A DNA stretch of 64,000 nt, taken from PGYR01 sp046290495 (GTDB taxonomy: Bacteria > Bacteroidota > Ignavibacteria > Kapaibacteriales > UBA2268). The stretch spans positions 496,001-560,000 of the forward strand of contig JBKAGT010000005.1 in assembly GCA_046290495.1 (NCBI GenBank), in the 5' to 3' direction. Position 1 is the first letter of the stretch. The number at the start of each line of letters is the position of its first letter. Below the pieces are notes generated by a model, which had not been told where the DNA came from, made no database searches, and saw nothing but the letters and a program-made list of their open reading frames with translations. Shown here one piece after another: positions 1 to 9,737 of this stretch. A program made the translations under genes and the position numbers.

Positions 1-354
1 CAGAAAGCCAACCAGAAACACAGCTAATAATGTAAATGGTATCTCTGAAAATACTGTACTTTTCTTCATTGGAAGATTACTAATTAGAGCTGTTATTCCT
101 AGAATGAGGAATATATTTGCAATGTTACTACCTAGCACATTACCGACAGCTATATCTGAACTACCACTGAAGCTTGCTAGAATATTAATAATAAGTTCAG
201 GTGCTGAAGTACCAAATGAAACTATAGTTAAACCTATAATCAGGTTAGAAATATTATATTTTGATGCTATAGATGATGATCCATCGACAAGATAATCTGC
301 ACCTTTGATCAGTATAAAGAACCCAACTATAAATAATATTATTGTTATTATCAT
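1..354 (-). CDS. Calcium/sodium antiporter, CaCA family (3' part cut off by window edge)
   Basis: The reading frame starts at an ATG at 354 and runs off the left edge, giving 118 N-terminal residues of a protein that is normally about 300-320 aa. It is strongly hydrophobic. It carries the alpha-1 repeat signature of the Ca2+:cation antiporter superfamily, with GTSAPE near residue 50 followed by GNVLGSNIANIFLILG. The family (YrbG type) exchanges Na+ for Ca2+ across the inner membrane. It begins 3 bases after the kdsA stop, so the two genes are probably co-transcribed. In Escherichia coli the homologue yrbG also sits beside KDO synthesis and LPS transport genes. The family call is firm; ion specificity is inferred. 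Confidence 0.88.
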   Translation of the reverse strand, partial: MIITIILFIVGFFILIKGADYLVDGSSSIASKYNISNLIIGLTIVSFGTSAPELIINILASFSGSSDIAVGNVLGSNIANIFLILGITALISNLPMKKSTVFSEIPFTLLAVFLVGFL

Positions 355-357
355 TAA

Positions 358-1128
358 TTAACTTTGAGCATTGTGAATTTTAATTAAATCTGAAACAAAC
401 TGTTCAGCTTTTGAGAGTGGTAATTGAGTTGCAGAATCACTCTTAGCAGACTTAGGATCTGGATGAGTTTCAAAGAAAACTCCGTCAACACCGGCAGCTA
501 CTGCGGCTTTCGCTAAAGGGAAAATATATTCCGGTTTTCCACCAGATATTTTACCTATAGAAGGTTGTTGCAAAGAGTGAGTAGCATCATAAACTACTTT
601 ATAGTTGAAATCTTTCATTCTAACTAAAGACCTAAAGTCAACTACCAAATCATTATATCCAAAAAAAGTTCCTCTTTCTGTTAGCCAGATGTTCTTATTG
701 CCAGTGGAAGCAACTTTATTAGCTGCCTTTTCCATATCATCTGGTGACATAAACTGTCCTTTCTTTATGTTTATTACTTTATTTGTCTCTCCAGCAGCAA
801 TGAGCAAATCTGTTTGTCTTGATAAAAATGCAGGTACTTGCAAACAATCTACATATTGTGCTGCTAATAATGCTTCTTCAGGAGAGTGAAAATCAGTTAG
901 AGTTTCAAACCCGTACTTTTCTTTTATTTCAGCCATATAGCCTAAAGCTAGCTCGTCACCTATCCCTGTGAAAGAATCCAAACTTGTTCTATTAGCTTTC
1001 TTATATGATGCTTTGAAACAAATCTTTACATCATACTTTTCAGAAATATATTTCAACTCTGATGCCGTTTCTAATAACATTTCCTTAGATTCGACTACAC
1101 ATGGACCAGCAATAAAAAAAAGACTCAT
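358..1128 (-). CDS. kdsA: 3-deoxy-8-phosphooctulonate synthase (KDO-8-P synthase)
   Basis: Cytosolic enzyme that condenses arabinose-5-phosphate with phosphoenolpyruvate to KDO-8-phosphate, the precursor of the inner-core sugar of LPS. At 256 aa it is close to the short Aquifex-type enzymes. Family blocks are present: AGPCVVES at residues 7-14, FKASYKKANR, QVPAFLSRQTDLL, KKGQF, LTERGT, YDATHS and FETHPDP near the C-terminus. Cys10 in the first block matches the metal-binding Cys11 of the Aquifex enzyme, where E. coli has Asn, so this is probably the metal-dependent class. An in-frame stop lies at 1144-1146 with no usable start between it and the ATG, so the start is well fixed. It overlaps the divergent comB-like start by 2 bases. 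Confidence 0.95.
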   Translation of the reverse strand: MSLFFIAGPCVVESKEMLLETASELKYISEKYDVKICFKASYKKANRTSLDSFTGIGDELALGYMAEIKEKYGFETLTDFHSPEEALLAAQYVDCLQVPAFLSRQTDLLIAAGETNKVINIKKGQFMSPDDMEKAANKVASTGNKNIWLTERGTFFGYNDLVVDFRSLVRMKDFNYKVVYDATHSLQQPSIGKISGGKPEYIFPLAKAAVAAGVDGVFFETHPDPKSAKSDSATQLPLSKAEQFVSDLIKIHNAQS

Positions 1129-1852
1129 GAAAACATTAGAAGTTTATTTAATTAAAAAGAAATTTGAACCATTCAATATTAAACAAGATGATATAGTAAT
1201 TATCATAGATATACTTAGAGCTTGTTCAACAATAGTAACCGCTCTTAACTCTGGTATTGAAGAAATATATCCCTTTACCAATATAAGTGAGGTTAAAAAC
1301 ATAAAGTTCAAAGATAATGAAATTTTAACTGCTGGTGAAAGAAATGGTGAAAAAATAAATGACTCTGATTATGACAACTCCCCTATTGCTTTCTACAATG
1401 AGACTTTAAATAACAAAAGATTAGCAATTACTACAACAAACTGTACTGAAGCTATAAACATAGCAAGAATTTCAAAACATATGTATTTCGGATGTTTTCT
1501 TAATTATAGTACAGTTTTGAACTTTTTAAAAAATATTAATACAGAACAAAGAGTTATATTTCTCTCTTCAGGTTTTAAGCAAGAAGAAAGTGAAAAGGAC
1601 AATATTTTCGCTTATTCGATAATCAATGAATTGAAAGTAATAAGACCAATAGTACAGAATGATTTTGAAATTCTTGGTAATCTTAACTCTTTATCTTTTT
1701 CAGAAATAAAAGATTTAATTTTAAATACTGAACATTCTTCTCGATTAAAAAGCCAGGGGAAGAAAAATGATATTGAATTTTCATTAAATTTTGATAAATT
1801 TGATTGTTTGCCTTATTACGCAAACGGCAGCATAAAGAAAAGTAATACTTAG
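1127..1852 (+). CDS. 2-phosphosulfolactate phosphatase family protein (ComB-like)
   Basis: A 241-aa protein of the ComB family, whose archaeal members dephosphorylate 2-phosphosulfolactate in coenzyme M synthesis; the role of bacterial members is mostly unclear. Visible family blocks are a DILRACSTIVTAL motif near residues 29-41, AGERNGE, NSPIAF, ITTTNCTEAI (usually TTTNGT) and GCFLNYSTV. The frame stays open back to an ATG at 968, but that would place 53 codons antisense inside kdsA. Family members begin a few residues before the first strand, so I chose the ATG at 1127. This start overlaps the kdsA start by 2 bases, leaving no separate promoter spacer. ftsK follows after 9 bases. Confidence 0.75.
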   Translation: MKTLEVYLIKKKFEPFNIKQDDIVIIIDILRACSTIVTALNSGIEEIYPFTNISEVKNIKFKDNEILTAGERNGEKINDSDYDNSPIAFYNETLNNKRLAITTTNCTEAINIARISKHMYFGCFLNYSTVLNFLKNINTEQRVIFLSSGFKQEESEKDNIFAYSIINELKVIRPIVQNDFEILGNLNSLSFSEIKDLILNTEHSSRLKSQGKKNDIEFSLNFDKFDCLPYYANGSIKKSNT

Positions 1853-1861
1853 GTTATATAT

Positions 1862-4414
1862 ATGGCAAAAGCAACAAAAAAGAAGACTAAATCTTCATTT
1901 TTAGGTAATAGCAATAGTTACCAAAAACAATTAAAGATTTTTTCCTTTCTACTCTTCATTATTTCTTTTTTCCTTTTGATAGCATTGATTTCATATTCTT
2001 ATGAAGATGAATCAACTATACAAATGGAATCTTCTGAAGTAATTGGACTTGTCACAGGAGATGAGATTGCGCAAATAAAGGCTGAGTCCGTAGAAAACTG
2101 GCTAGGACTCATAGGGGCATACATTTCATACTTTATTTACAACAAGACATTTGGCTTTATCGCAATATTTCTACCTCTTGTCTTATTTAGATGGGCTTAT
2201 GACTTGCTTAAGCATTCATTTGTTACAAAAGAAAACATAAGAGATACTTTATTCTATTTTTTAGGTGCCTTAGTATTTAGTGGACTTATGGGTACAATAT
2301 TTCATTTAGAGTGGATAGATCCTTTCCCAAAGGAATGGGCTGGCTCTATTGGGTTATATCTATCATATCTTCTAACTTCCTTACTGGGTAATATAGGTTC
2401 ATTTGTAATATTTCTTGTTGGTCTTGTTGGAACTATAGTTTTTGGATTTAGACTCAACACAGAAGAGATATTTGATAAAACTATTAATGCTGTGGATAGT
2501 GCAAAAGATAAAATAAAAGAACAAAAAAGCAACTTAGTAAAGAATGAAGTAAAAGAACCAGTCAAAAATAAAGTTAAGAAGAAAAAGCAGACTAAAGCTG
2601 ATCCAATTGAAAAAAATAAAGATATAGAAGAAATTGAGGGATCTATAAAAGAAGAAGATCTTAAAATTAATAAAAAAGAAGTTCTGGAAAATCCATCAGA
2701 AGATTATTATACAACTAAATCATTGTCACTTAATAGTACTGATGATGATATTCAAGAAGAGACTGTCAATCAACCTGTAGAAAATGTTGAAATAAATTCA
2801 GTTGATTCTAATGAAGTAACAGTTGAAGAAACTGAAGATGATAACAGCGATTTTAAAAGGGCTTCGAACCCAGTAAGTATAGATGATATGGAAGAAGAGT
2901 CAGATAGCCCAATATGTACTTACATTCACGATCAAAAGATAAATTATACTCCCCCAGATTTAAGTCTACTCGAACAAAATTATGAAGTTAATGAAGTAGA
3001 TGAAGCTGAGCTAAAAATGAACGCTCAAATACTAAGAGAGAAACTAGAAACATTCAAAATTAATATTGAGAATCTAAGTGTTACTCCAGGTCCAGTAGTC
3101 ACACAATATGAGTTTGTACCTGCAGCAGGGATAAAGATAAGTAAGATAGAAAACCTATCAGACGATTTGGCTATGGCACTAAAAGCTAAAGGCATAAGAA
3201 TAATAGCTCCCATTCCTGGTAAGGGTACTGTTGGTATTGAGATTCCAAACTCTAATCCTTCTTTAGTTTCATTCTCAAGTGTTGTCAATACTAAAAAATT
3301 CAGAGAAAGTGATCATCATTTGCCATTGGCATTGGGTAAAACTATTAGCGGTGATGTATTCATTGCTGACTTAGCTAAAATGCCCCATTTGTTAATAGCT
3401 GGATCTACTGGTTCTGGTAAATCAGTTGGTATTAATACAATTATAGCTTCCCTATTATATCAGAAGCAACCAGACGAATTAAAATTTGTTGTTATCGACC
3501 CTAAGAAAGTAGAGCTAACTCAATACTCCGCATTGACAGATCATTACTTGGCATCAACTCCCGATGTCAGTGATTTGATAGTTACTGAGCCAGATGATGC
3601 TGTATCGATTCTCAAATCATTAGTTCTTGAGATGGAGGAAAGGTATACTATACTATCGAATGTTGGACAGAGAAACATTGTTGATTACAATAAGAAAGTT
3701 GCAGACGGTAAATATGATGAAGATTCATCTATGAAACATAGAAAGATGCCATATATTGTCTGTGTTATTGATGAGTTAGCAGATCTAATGCTTACTGCAT
3801 CGAAGGAAATTGAAGTCCCTATAATTAGACTAGCACAAAAAGCAAGAGCAATTGGAATACATTTGATATTAGCAACACAAAGACCTAGTGTAGATGTAAT
3901 AACTGGTATTATAAAAGCTAACTTCCCTGCTAGAATAGGATTTTTAGTTGCATCAAAAATTGACTCTAGAACAATACTTGATATGGGAGGTGCTGAAAAA
4001 TTATTAGGTAATGGTGATTTACTATACTTATCTCCAGGAACTCCGAAACCAATAAGAATTCAAAATTCTTTCATATCAACAGATGAGATTGAAAGAATAT
4101 GTGAACACATTGGAGATCAAAGTGGATACTCTATGCCATATCAATTACCTAGCACTATTCTTAAAAATAGGAACGAAGCCAATAACTTTGATGCAGCTGA
4201 CAGGGATGATTTATTTGAAGAAGCTGCAAGAGTTATAATAAAAACTCAATCTGGATCAGTTTCTATGCTTCAAAGAAAGCTTAGAGTTGGTTATGCTAGA
4301 GCAGGAAAGATTGTGGATGAACTTGAAAGAGCAGGAGTTGTAGGACCATTTAATGGTTCTAAACCAAGAGCTGTACTTATGGAAAGTGAAGCTGAACTTG
4401 AGTCAGTATTATAA
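1862..4414 (+). CDS. ftsK: DNA translocase FtsK/SpoIIIE
   Basis: Membrane-anchored hexameric DNA pump at the division septum that clears and resolves chromosome termini. The 850-aa protein has about four to five N-terminal transmembrane helices (roughly residues 22-200), an acidic and lysine-rich linker (about 215-340), the alpha/beta motor with Walker A GSTGSGKS near residue 515 and a Walker B region VCVIDELADLM near 635, and a C-terminal winged-helix gamma domain (about 780-845, with SGSVSMLQRKLRVGYARAG) that reads KOPS-type polarity sequences. Length is normal for Bacteroidota FtsK. It lies 18 bases before recN, so both may share a transcript. Confidence 0.96.
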   Translation: MAKATKKKTKSSFLGNSNSYQKQLKIFSFLLFIISFFLLIALISYSYEDESTIQMESSEVIGLVTGDEIAQIKAESVENWLGLIGAYISYFIYNKTFGFIAIFLPLVLFRWAYDLLKHSFVTKENIRDTLFYFLGALVFSGLMGTIFHLEWIDPFPKEWAGSIGLYLSYLLTSLLGNIGSFVIFLVGLVGTIVFGFRLNTEEIFDKTINAVDSAKDKIKEQKSNLVKNEVKEPVKNKVKKKKQTKADPIEKNKDIEEIEGSIKEEDLKINKKEVLENPSEDYYTTKSLSLNSTDDDIQEETVNQPVENVEINSVDSNEVTVEETEDDNSDFKRASNPVSIDDMEEESDSPICTYIHDQKINYTPPDLSLLEQNYEVNEVDEAELKMNAQILREKLETFKINIENLSVTPGPVVTQYEFVPAAGIKISKIENLSDDLAMALKAKGIRIIAPIPGKGTVGIEIPNSNPSLVSFSSVVNTKKFRESDHHLPLALGKTISGDVFIADLAKMPHLLIAGSTGSGKSVGINTIIASLLYQKQPDELKFVVIDPKKVELTQYSALTDHYLASTPDVSDLIVTEPDDAVSILKSLVLEMEERYTILSNVGQRNIVDYNKKVADGKYDEDSSMKHRKMPYIVCVIDELADLMLTASKEIEVPIIRLAQKARAIGIHLILATQRPSVDVITGIIKANFPARIGFLVASKIDSRTILDMGGAEKLLGNGDLLYLSPGTPKPIRIQNSFISTDEIERICEHIGDQSGYSMPYQLPSTILKNRNEANNFDAADRDDLFEEAARVIIKTQSGSVSMLQRKLRVGYARAGKIVDELERAGVVGPFNGSKPRAVLMESEAELESVL

Positions 4415-4432
4415 ATTTATAACTAAGTATAG

Positions 4433-6121
4433 ATGTTAAAATCAATTTATATTAAGAATTTCGCAATAATTACTGAACAATCAATTCAACTTGATGATGG
4501 CCTCAATATAATCATCGGTGAAACAGGTGCTGGTAAGTCCATTATTCTTGAAGCAATAGGAATTTTACTTGGCAAGAAGGCTTCTAAAGATATGATTAGA
4601 CGAGGTTGTGATAAAAGTATAATAGAAGGTGTATTTTATGATGAGTCACTTACCTTTAATATTGAAGATCTAACTTTTAAAAAAGAATTTATAATACGCA
4701 AAGAGATTAATAGTACTGGTTCATCTAGATTATTTTTAAATGATAATTTGGTGCAACTAAATGATATCAAGCTTTTGTCTAAGCTATTAGCAAACTATCA
4801 TTCACAAGACGAAAATATAGTATTAAGAGATGAGGAAAGCCATATAGAGTTTTTTGATGACTTTATTGATTTTGCAGATCTTAAAAATGAATATTATCGT
4901 TCTAAAAAAACTATATTAGCAGAATACAAAAAGCTAAATGACCTAATTAAAAATAAAGAAAAATCTCTTGCTCAAAAAGACTACTTAGAATTTCAATTAG
5001 CAGAAATCAACAAGATAAATCCAAAAAAAGGAGAATTAGAAGAAGTAAACGAAAAGCTGAGATTAATAGAAAATGCTGAGTTAATTCTTAGAGATTCTAA
5101 TGAATTAACTGAACTCACACTCGATACTGATAATGGAATTTACTTTAAACTACGCAGAATTATAGAGCTTATAAAAGAATTAGGCAATTACAATAAAGAT
5201 TTCTTAACATATTTAGATGAGTTAGATAGCTCACTTATTTCGATCAACGAACTGGGAAATTTAGTATCTGATTTTGGATCAGACATAAGCTATAATCCAA
5301 GTGAAACTGAATCCATCAGAAAGAGAAGTGTTGAACTTCGAGGTATAATTAAAAAATATGGTACTGTAGATGAGATTCTAGAAAAAAAAGAAAAAATGCT
5401 AGACGAATTATCAATGTTAGAAAATTATGACCATTACATTGAAGTTCAAAAAGAATTGATTGAGAAGAAGGAAAAAGAAATTGGTGTAATAGCAAATGAA
5501 CTTAATCTCTTACGTGAAAAGTTTGCTCCCCTATTTGCTGCAAACTTAGTTAATTCACTAAAAGAAATGGGTATACCTTATGCAGATTTTCAGGTTTGTA
5601 TAGATAAACAAATTACAACTAGGTTAGAGCCAAAAGCTACTATTGGTGATTTAAGTTTCAAATTATTTGAAGAAGGTATAGACATTGTTCATTTTGAAGC
5701 AGCCATGAATAAAGGTGAAGGACTAAAAAAGCTTTCAGAATTTGCTTCTGGTGGTGAGTTATCGAGAATATTACTATCTTTAAAAGGAAATAATATTAAT
5801 AGTGATTACAATCCTGTTCTAATTCTTGATGAGATAGATACTGGAATTTCAGGAAGAGTCTCTCAATTAGTTGGTTTACAAATGAGAAAAATTTCTAAAA
5901 ATATACAAATTATAGCTATAACACATTCACCTCAAATAGCAGCAGCTGGAGATAGTAATTTTGTCGTGAAAAAAGAAATAGTTAACGACAGAACTGTATC
6001 GAATATATACAGCTTAAATAACGAAGAAAAAGAAAAGGAAATAGCTAGTTTGATAAGTGGAAAAGACACCTCTATCAACGCTATAAACAACGCAAAAGAT
6101 CTTATAAACTCTTTTAACTAA
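4433..6121 (+). CDS. recN: DNA repair protein RecN
   Basis: SMC-like ATPase that acts early in double-strand break repair. The 562-aa protein begins with the RecN head sequence IKNFAIITEQ and Walker A GETGAGKS at residues 29-36, followed by an NYHSQDE block. A coiled-coil middle (about residues 150-370) is broken by a hinge-like stretch. The C-terminal head has the ABC signature ASGGELSRILLSLK near 438, Walker B VLILDEIDTGISG near 462, and the H-loop AITHSPQIAAAGD. It ends 12 bases before the convergent wzz-like gene, and I see no hairpin terminator between them. Confidence 0.95.
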   Translation: MLKSIYIKNFAIITEQSIQLDDGLNIIIGETGAGKSIILEAIGILLGKKASKDMIRRGCDKSIIEGVFYDESLTFNIEDLTFKKEFIIRKEINSTGSSRLFLNDNLVQLNDIKLLSKLLANYHSQDENIVLRDEESHIEFFDDFIDFADLKNEYYRSKKTILAEYKKLNDLIKNKEKSLAQKDYLEFQLAEINKINPKKGELEEVNEKLRLIENAELILRDSNELTELTLDTDNGIYFKLRRIIELIKELGNYNKDFLTYLDELDSSLISINELGNLVSDFGSDISYNPSETESIRKRSVELRGIIKKYGTVDEILEKKEKMLDELSMLENYDHYIEVQKELIEKKEKEIGVIANELNLLREKFAPLFAANLVNSLKEMGIPYADFQVCIDKQITTRLEPKATIGDLSFKLFEEGIDIVHFEAAMNKGEGLKKLSEFASGGELSRILLSLKGNNINSDYNPVLILDEIDTGISGRVSQLVGLQMRKISKNIQIIAITHSPQIAAAGDSNFVVKKEIVNDRTVSNIYSLNNEEKEKEIASLISGKDTSINAINNAKDLINSFN

Positions 6122-6133
6122 ATATACTAAACT

Positions 6134-7282
6134 CTATTCTTCCTTTCTGATATCCTTGTAAGCTAATATCAAGAATAAAATCAAGACTAAAATTGAGGTA
6201 ACAAAGAAAGACACTATCATAATTGTACCTCTTTTAGGTGAAAATCTTTTATGTGGAATTACTGCTGGGTCTAATACCTCTACTAAGGGTACTTCTTTAG
6301 CTTCTTGTATTGCTTCTTGATGCCTTTGTGTCTCTAAATAAGTTATTACACTCACTAAAATTTTCTTATCTCTATATAAGTCCAAATACTTCCTAGTCAG
6401 TGTAGGAACTTCGTTAAGAGGTATAGAAAATTCATCTCCGGAGTTACCTGTTTGTAATTTTTTAGATTGCAACTCAAGGAATTCAACTTGTTTTCTTAGA
6501 GACCTTACTGCAGGTGAAGATTGCGAATATTGGATTTCCGCTAAATTCAAGTCTGTTCGCATTTTAGTCAATTCACTATTTAGTTCTATAGCTTGATTGA
6601 CAATTGCTTGAGTTTGCTCCTCAATTGCTAAAACTTTATTCTCTAACTGAAATTTTTCTAATTCCTTAGAGACAGAGTCTAATTTATCTTTATACTTTAA
6701 TATTTCTTCTTCTATATAAATCCTTGATTTACGTGCTGCCGATATACTTTTAGAAATCAAAATATTATCAAGTGACTTTACTGCCGTACTTGCTAATAGG
6801 GCGGACAACTTAGCTGCTTCTTTTTGTTCATCATCACTAGACAAATACCCTGTTGATATCTGTCCTGAAACAACTATTACTCCAGACTTTTCTATCTCAG
6901 CATCAATAAATGCTGGAATTAGTTTTACTAGTTCATTCGTATCTATGTCTTTAAAGAATTTGTGTTCTTTTAGTTCAAGCTCTTCAATTATATTCTCAGA
7001 AACAGACCTGCTTTTTAATATGGATTTCATTAATTTAGACTTATCATCTGTCTTTCCCCCACCCAAATCTATCATACTTCCAACGTTTTTTATAAACGAA
7101 CTTAAACCTCCAGATGAGCTATTTTCAGGTGGCATAAGTGTAGTACTAGACAGAAATGTCTGAGGCATTATAAGAGTATAACCAGCTATTAGAATCAAAA
7201 TTGATATAATTATTAAACTTATTTTAGTTTTTTTATCTTTGATTCTTCTTAGTAAATCTTCAAATGTAATTTGATCTTGCAT
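6134..7282 (-). CDS. Wzz/chain-length-determinant family inner-membrane protein
   Basis: A 382-aa polysaccharide co-polymerase-like protein expected to control chain length or export of a surface polysaccharide. It has the Wzz layout: a transmembrane helix at about residues 20-40, a large periplasmic region with long coiled coil (about 185-290), a proline-containing segment (DPAVIPHKRFSPKR), and a second transmembrane helix at about 352-376 near a short cytoplasmic tail. There is no fused tyrosine-kinase domain, and no kinase gene is adjacent. Its ATG overlaps the stop of the upstream Wza-like gene as TAATG, which implies translational coupling. Confidence 0.88.
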   Translation of the reverse strand: MQDQITFEDLLRRIKDKKTKISLIIISILILIAGYTLIMPQTFLSSTTLMPPENSSSGGLSSFIKNVGSMIDLGGGKTDDKSKLMKSILKSRSVSENIIEELELKEHKFFKDIDTNELVKLIPAFIDAEIEKSGVIVVSGQISTGYLSSDDEQKEAAKLSALLASTAVKSLDNILISKSISAARKSRIYIEEEILKYKDKLDSVSKELEKFQLENKVLAIEEQTQAIVNQAIELNSELTKMRTDLNLAEIQYSQSSPAVRSLRKQVEFLELQSKKLQTGNSGDEFSIPLNEVPTLTRKYLDLYRDKKILVSVITYLETQRHQEAIQEAKEVPLVEVLDPAVIPHKRFSPKRGTIMIVSFFVTSILVLILFLILAYKDIRKEE

Positions 7283-8907
7283 TATTGTAATCTCACTATG
7301 GTAATTACTACACCGACAACTGTTACTAATTGAGTGGCAATTGTCAAGGCTGTAGAAAATATTTCGAAGAAAGTAACATCTTCTTCTGGTGGAACAAGTA
7401 TAGTATCTCCAGGTTCTAACTTGTAATTAAAATCTTCAGCAAGAAACTGTTCACCTTTAGATTTTGTAATAAAGGTTTCATCCAAATCGGCCCTATATCC
7501 AAATCCACCTGCTAATGCAATATAGTCTAAGTAATTGAACTTCTCATTGTACTGAACATTACCTGGATTATTTACTCTACCCTGAACATTTATAAAATCG
7601 ATTTTTTCAGGAACTATTATAGAATCTCTATCTTGAAGAAGTATATTGTCTACTGAAGTAGGGTCATCAATAGCATTATTAAAGTTAACTGCCATTAGTC
7701 CTCTACGTTCATTAACTTTTGCTTGATAATACTTCAATTCACTCACAGTCATTTCAGACCTGTCCATATTCTCTAGTCTGGTCAACTGTAAGTCTTCTCG
7801 CTCCTTTTCCTTCTGTCTTATTAATGTAGAAGCCGATACATAGGCATTTTCACTGAAACCACCTGCTCTGTTAATTATGTCACTAATTCTAGTTTTACCA
7901 AGCTCAATTGTGTATTTACCTGGGTAATTTACCTCACCAGTTATCTTTACATAGCTTGGTATTTTCCAGTTTTTCTTTTTCTTTATATATACTCTATCAC
8001 CTGGTTTTAATACTAAATCACCCGAAAGCACTTCTCTAGTATTTAGATTATCTCTCCAATCAGATACATCTGCATATATTTTTTCTATTGATTTGCCATC
8101 ATTAGCTAATCTAGTTATTTCAACAGAACTTAAATCAGCTGAATTTAATATTCCATGACTCAACTTTATCAAATCAGATAATTTGTCACCATCTTTATAT
8201 TCTATTTCAATAGGTTTAGGAACTTCACCATTTATTCCTAAAGTAGATTGCTTGTTATGCGGTGGAACTATGATTTGATCACCACCTCTTACATAAGGAT
8301 TAGATTCCTTATCACCTACATTAAAAAACATAAGTAAGTCAACATTTATTACAGAGCCATCTCTTACTAACTTTATATTTCTAAGAGATGAAGTTTCTTC
8401 TAACCCACCTGCTTTGTTGATTACTTCATTCACCCTTTCAGTTGAAGAAGCAGGCACTGTAACCTGAGTATATGTATCTCCAGAGACTACTACTTTGAAC
8501 TTTCTGATATTACTCAGCACTATACTTATGTCATTGCTGTTGTATCTTGTTTTTAATTGTTCTTCAATTCTTTTATATACAGTTTCTAAATTTAAGCCAT
8601 CAACTTCAATTGCGCCTGCTCCTACGAGAAGTAATCTACCATCTGGAGAAACATTTGCTTTATATGATTTTGATTTTGATAAATCGATGTTAATAGTAAA
8701 CTCATCACCAGGACCAACAACATATTCTTTTGGATCGATTTTTCCATCTATCAACCCTCCGGTAAGTTTTGACACCTCATAGAGTTTCTCTACTTTTGTT
8801 GTATCTTGAGCTGAATTTATACCTGTTAAAGCGCTCTCATCATTTTGAGAAAATAATTGATATGAAATGAATAACAGTAAAAATATGAAAATGTGTTTAC
8901 TATGCAT
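7282..8907 (-). CDS. Polysaccharide export outer-membrane protein, Wza/SLBB family
   Basis: Export channel component for capsular or exopolysaccharide. The 541-aa protein has a signal peptide (residues 1-20, ending LFSQ), a Poly_export domain starting at YVVGPGDEF near 64, and several SLBB ligand-binding repeats (GEVPKPIEI, GEVNYPGKYTI, GRVNNPGNV). A C-terminal hydrophobic helix (about 512-540) resembles the outer-membrane-spanning helix of Wza. There is no lipobox cysteine, unlike E. coli Wza. It is the first gene of a two-gene unit with the Wzz-like protein. The substrate polysaccharide cannot be told, because no glycosyltransferase cluster is adjacent. Confidence 0.9.
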   Translation of the reverse strand: MHSKHIFIFLLLFISYQLFSQNDESALTGINSAQDTTKVEKLYEVSKLTGGLIDGKIDPKEYVVGPGDEFTINIDLSKSKSYKANVSPDGRLLLVGAGAIEVDGLNLETVYKRIEEQLKTRYNSNDISIVLSNIRKFKVVVSGDTYTQVTVPASSTERVNEVINKAGGLEETSSLRNIKLVRDGSVINVDLLMFFNVGDKESNPYVRGGDQIIVPPHNKQSTLGINGEVPKPIEIEYKDGDKLSDLIKLSHGILNSADLSSVEITRLANDGKSIEKIYADVSDWRDNLNTREVLSGDLVLKPGDRVYIKKKKNWKIPSYVKITGEVNYPGKYTIELGKTRISDIINRAGGFSENAYVSASTLIRQKEKEREDLQLTRLENMDRSEMTVSELKYYQAKVNERRGLMAVNFNNAIDDPTSVDNILLQDRDSIIVPEKIDFINVQGRVNNPGNVQYNEKFNYLDYIALAGGFGYRADLDETFITKSKGEQFLAEDFNYKLEPGDTILVPPEEDVTFFEIFSTALTIATQLVTVVGVVITIVRLQ

Positions 8908-8960
8908 TTATCTTTATTTATTAATTTTGTTGTATCTTTTATAACTTAGCAGTAAAAACT

Positions 8961-9737
8961 ATGCCCAAATTTAATGATTTTATAATAGAAACTATAACTG
9001 AAGCTGGTAAAACCCTGAAAGATGGATTTGGTAGTACGTTTAGAATTGATAAAAAGTTAAGTAAAAATGATTTGGTAACTGAATATGATTATAAAAGCGA
9101 AGAAATCATAATAAATAATATTAAAAAGGCCTTCCCAAATCATAGTATATTATCGGAAGAAGATGGCACTCAAGATAATTCGAGTGAATATAAATGGATT
9201 ATAGACCCATTGGATGGAACAGTTAACTTTGCTAATAACATTCCTTTATTTAGTGTCAGTATAGCGCTAACTAAAAATGATGAAATAATTGAGGGTGCTG
9301 TGTATAACCCAATTACTAATGAATTGTTTTATGCTAAGAAAGGAGAAGGAACAGTATTCAACAATCAAAAAGTTTCTGTTTCTGTAAGAGATGATTTACA
9401 AACATCTTTACTTGTCACTGGCTTCCCTTATAATGTATATGAAAAGCCTGATCTAAGTTTAAATAGTTTTAATAAGATTGTTTCTCAAGGTATACCTGTA
9501 AGAAGACTCGGCTCAGCTGCATTAGATTTAGCGTATGTTGCTTGTGGTAGATTTGAAGGGTTTTGGGAAGTTAATTTAAAAAGTTGGGATGTAGCAGCTG
9601 GCATTTTACTTGTAAATGAAGCAGGTGGTATTTGCACAAATTACAAGTCTGAAATGTCTAAAGTTAACGATGGTGAAATAGTAGCTACAAATAAACTAAT
9701 TCATAATGATTTATTGGATATAATTAATGCAAGTTGA
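8961..9737 (+). CDS. Inositol monophosphatase family protein
   Basis: Mg2+-dependent phosphomonoesterase of the IMPase/SuhB/CysQ superfamily. The 258-aa protein has all metal-site motifs: SEEDG with Glu66-Glu67, DPLDGT at residues 82-87, and SWDVAAG near 208. Substrate could be inositol-1-phosphate, PAP or another sugar phosphate; the sequence does not decide, though the length fits the SuhB-like branch. It is the first gene of a plus-strand run, and its last 11 bases overlap dapF. A 53-base spacer separates it from the divergent export gene. Confidence 0.9.
   Translation: MPKFNDFIIETITEAGKTLKDGFGSTFRIDKKLSKNDLVTEYDYKSEEIIINNIKKAFPNHSILSEEDGTQDNSSEYKWIIDPLDGTVNFANNIPLFSVSIALTKNDEIIEGAVYNPITNELFYAKKGEGTVFNNQKVSVSVRDDLQTSLLVTGFPYNVYEKPDLSLNSFNKIVSQGIPVRRLGSAALDLAYVACGRFEGFWEVNLKSWDVAAGILLVNEAGGICTNYKSEMSKVNDGEIVATNKLIHNDLLDIINAS

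Noticed and set aside
605..889. Open frame on the plus strand inside kdsA
   Set aside because: Antisense shadow of a strongly conserved gene.
968..1126. Longer N-terminus of the ComB-like protein starting at an ATG at 968
   Set aside because: It would be 53 codons antisense inside kdsA, with no similarity to the family, whose members start close to the first strand.
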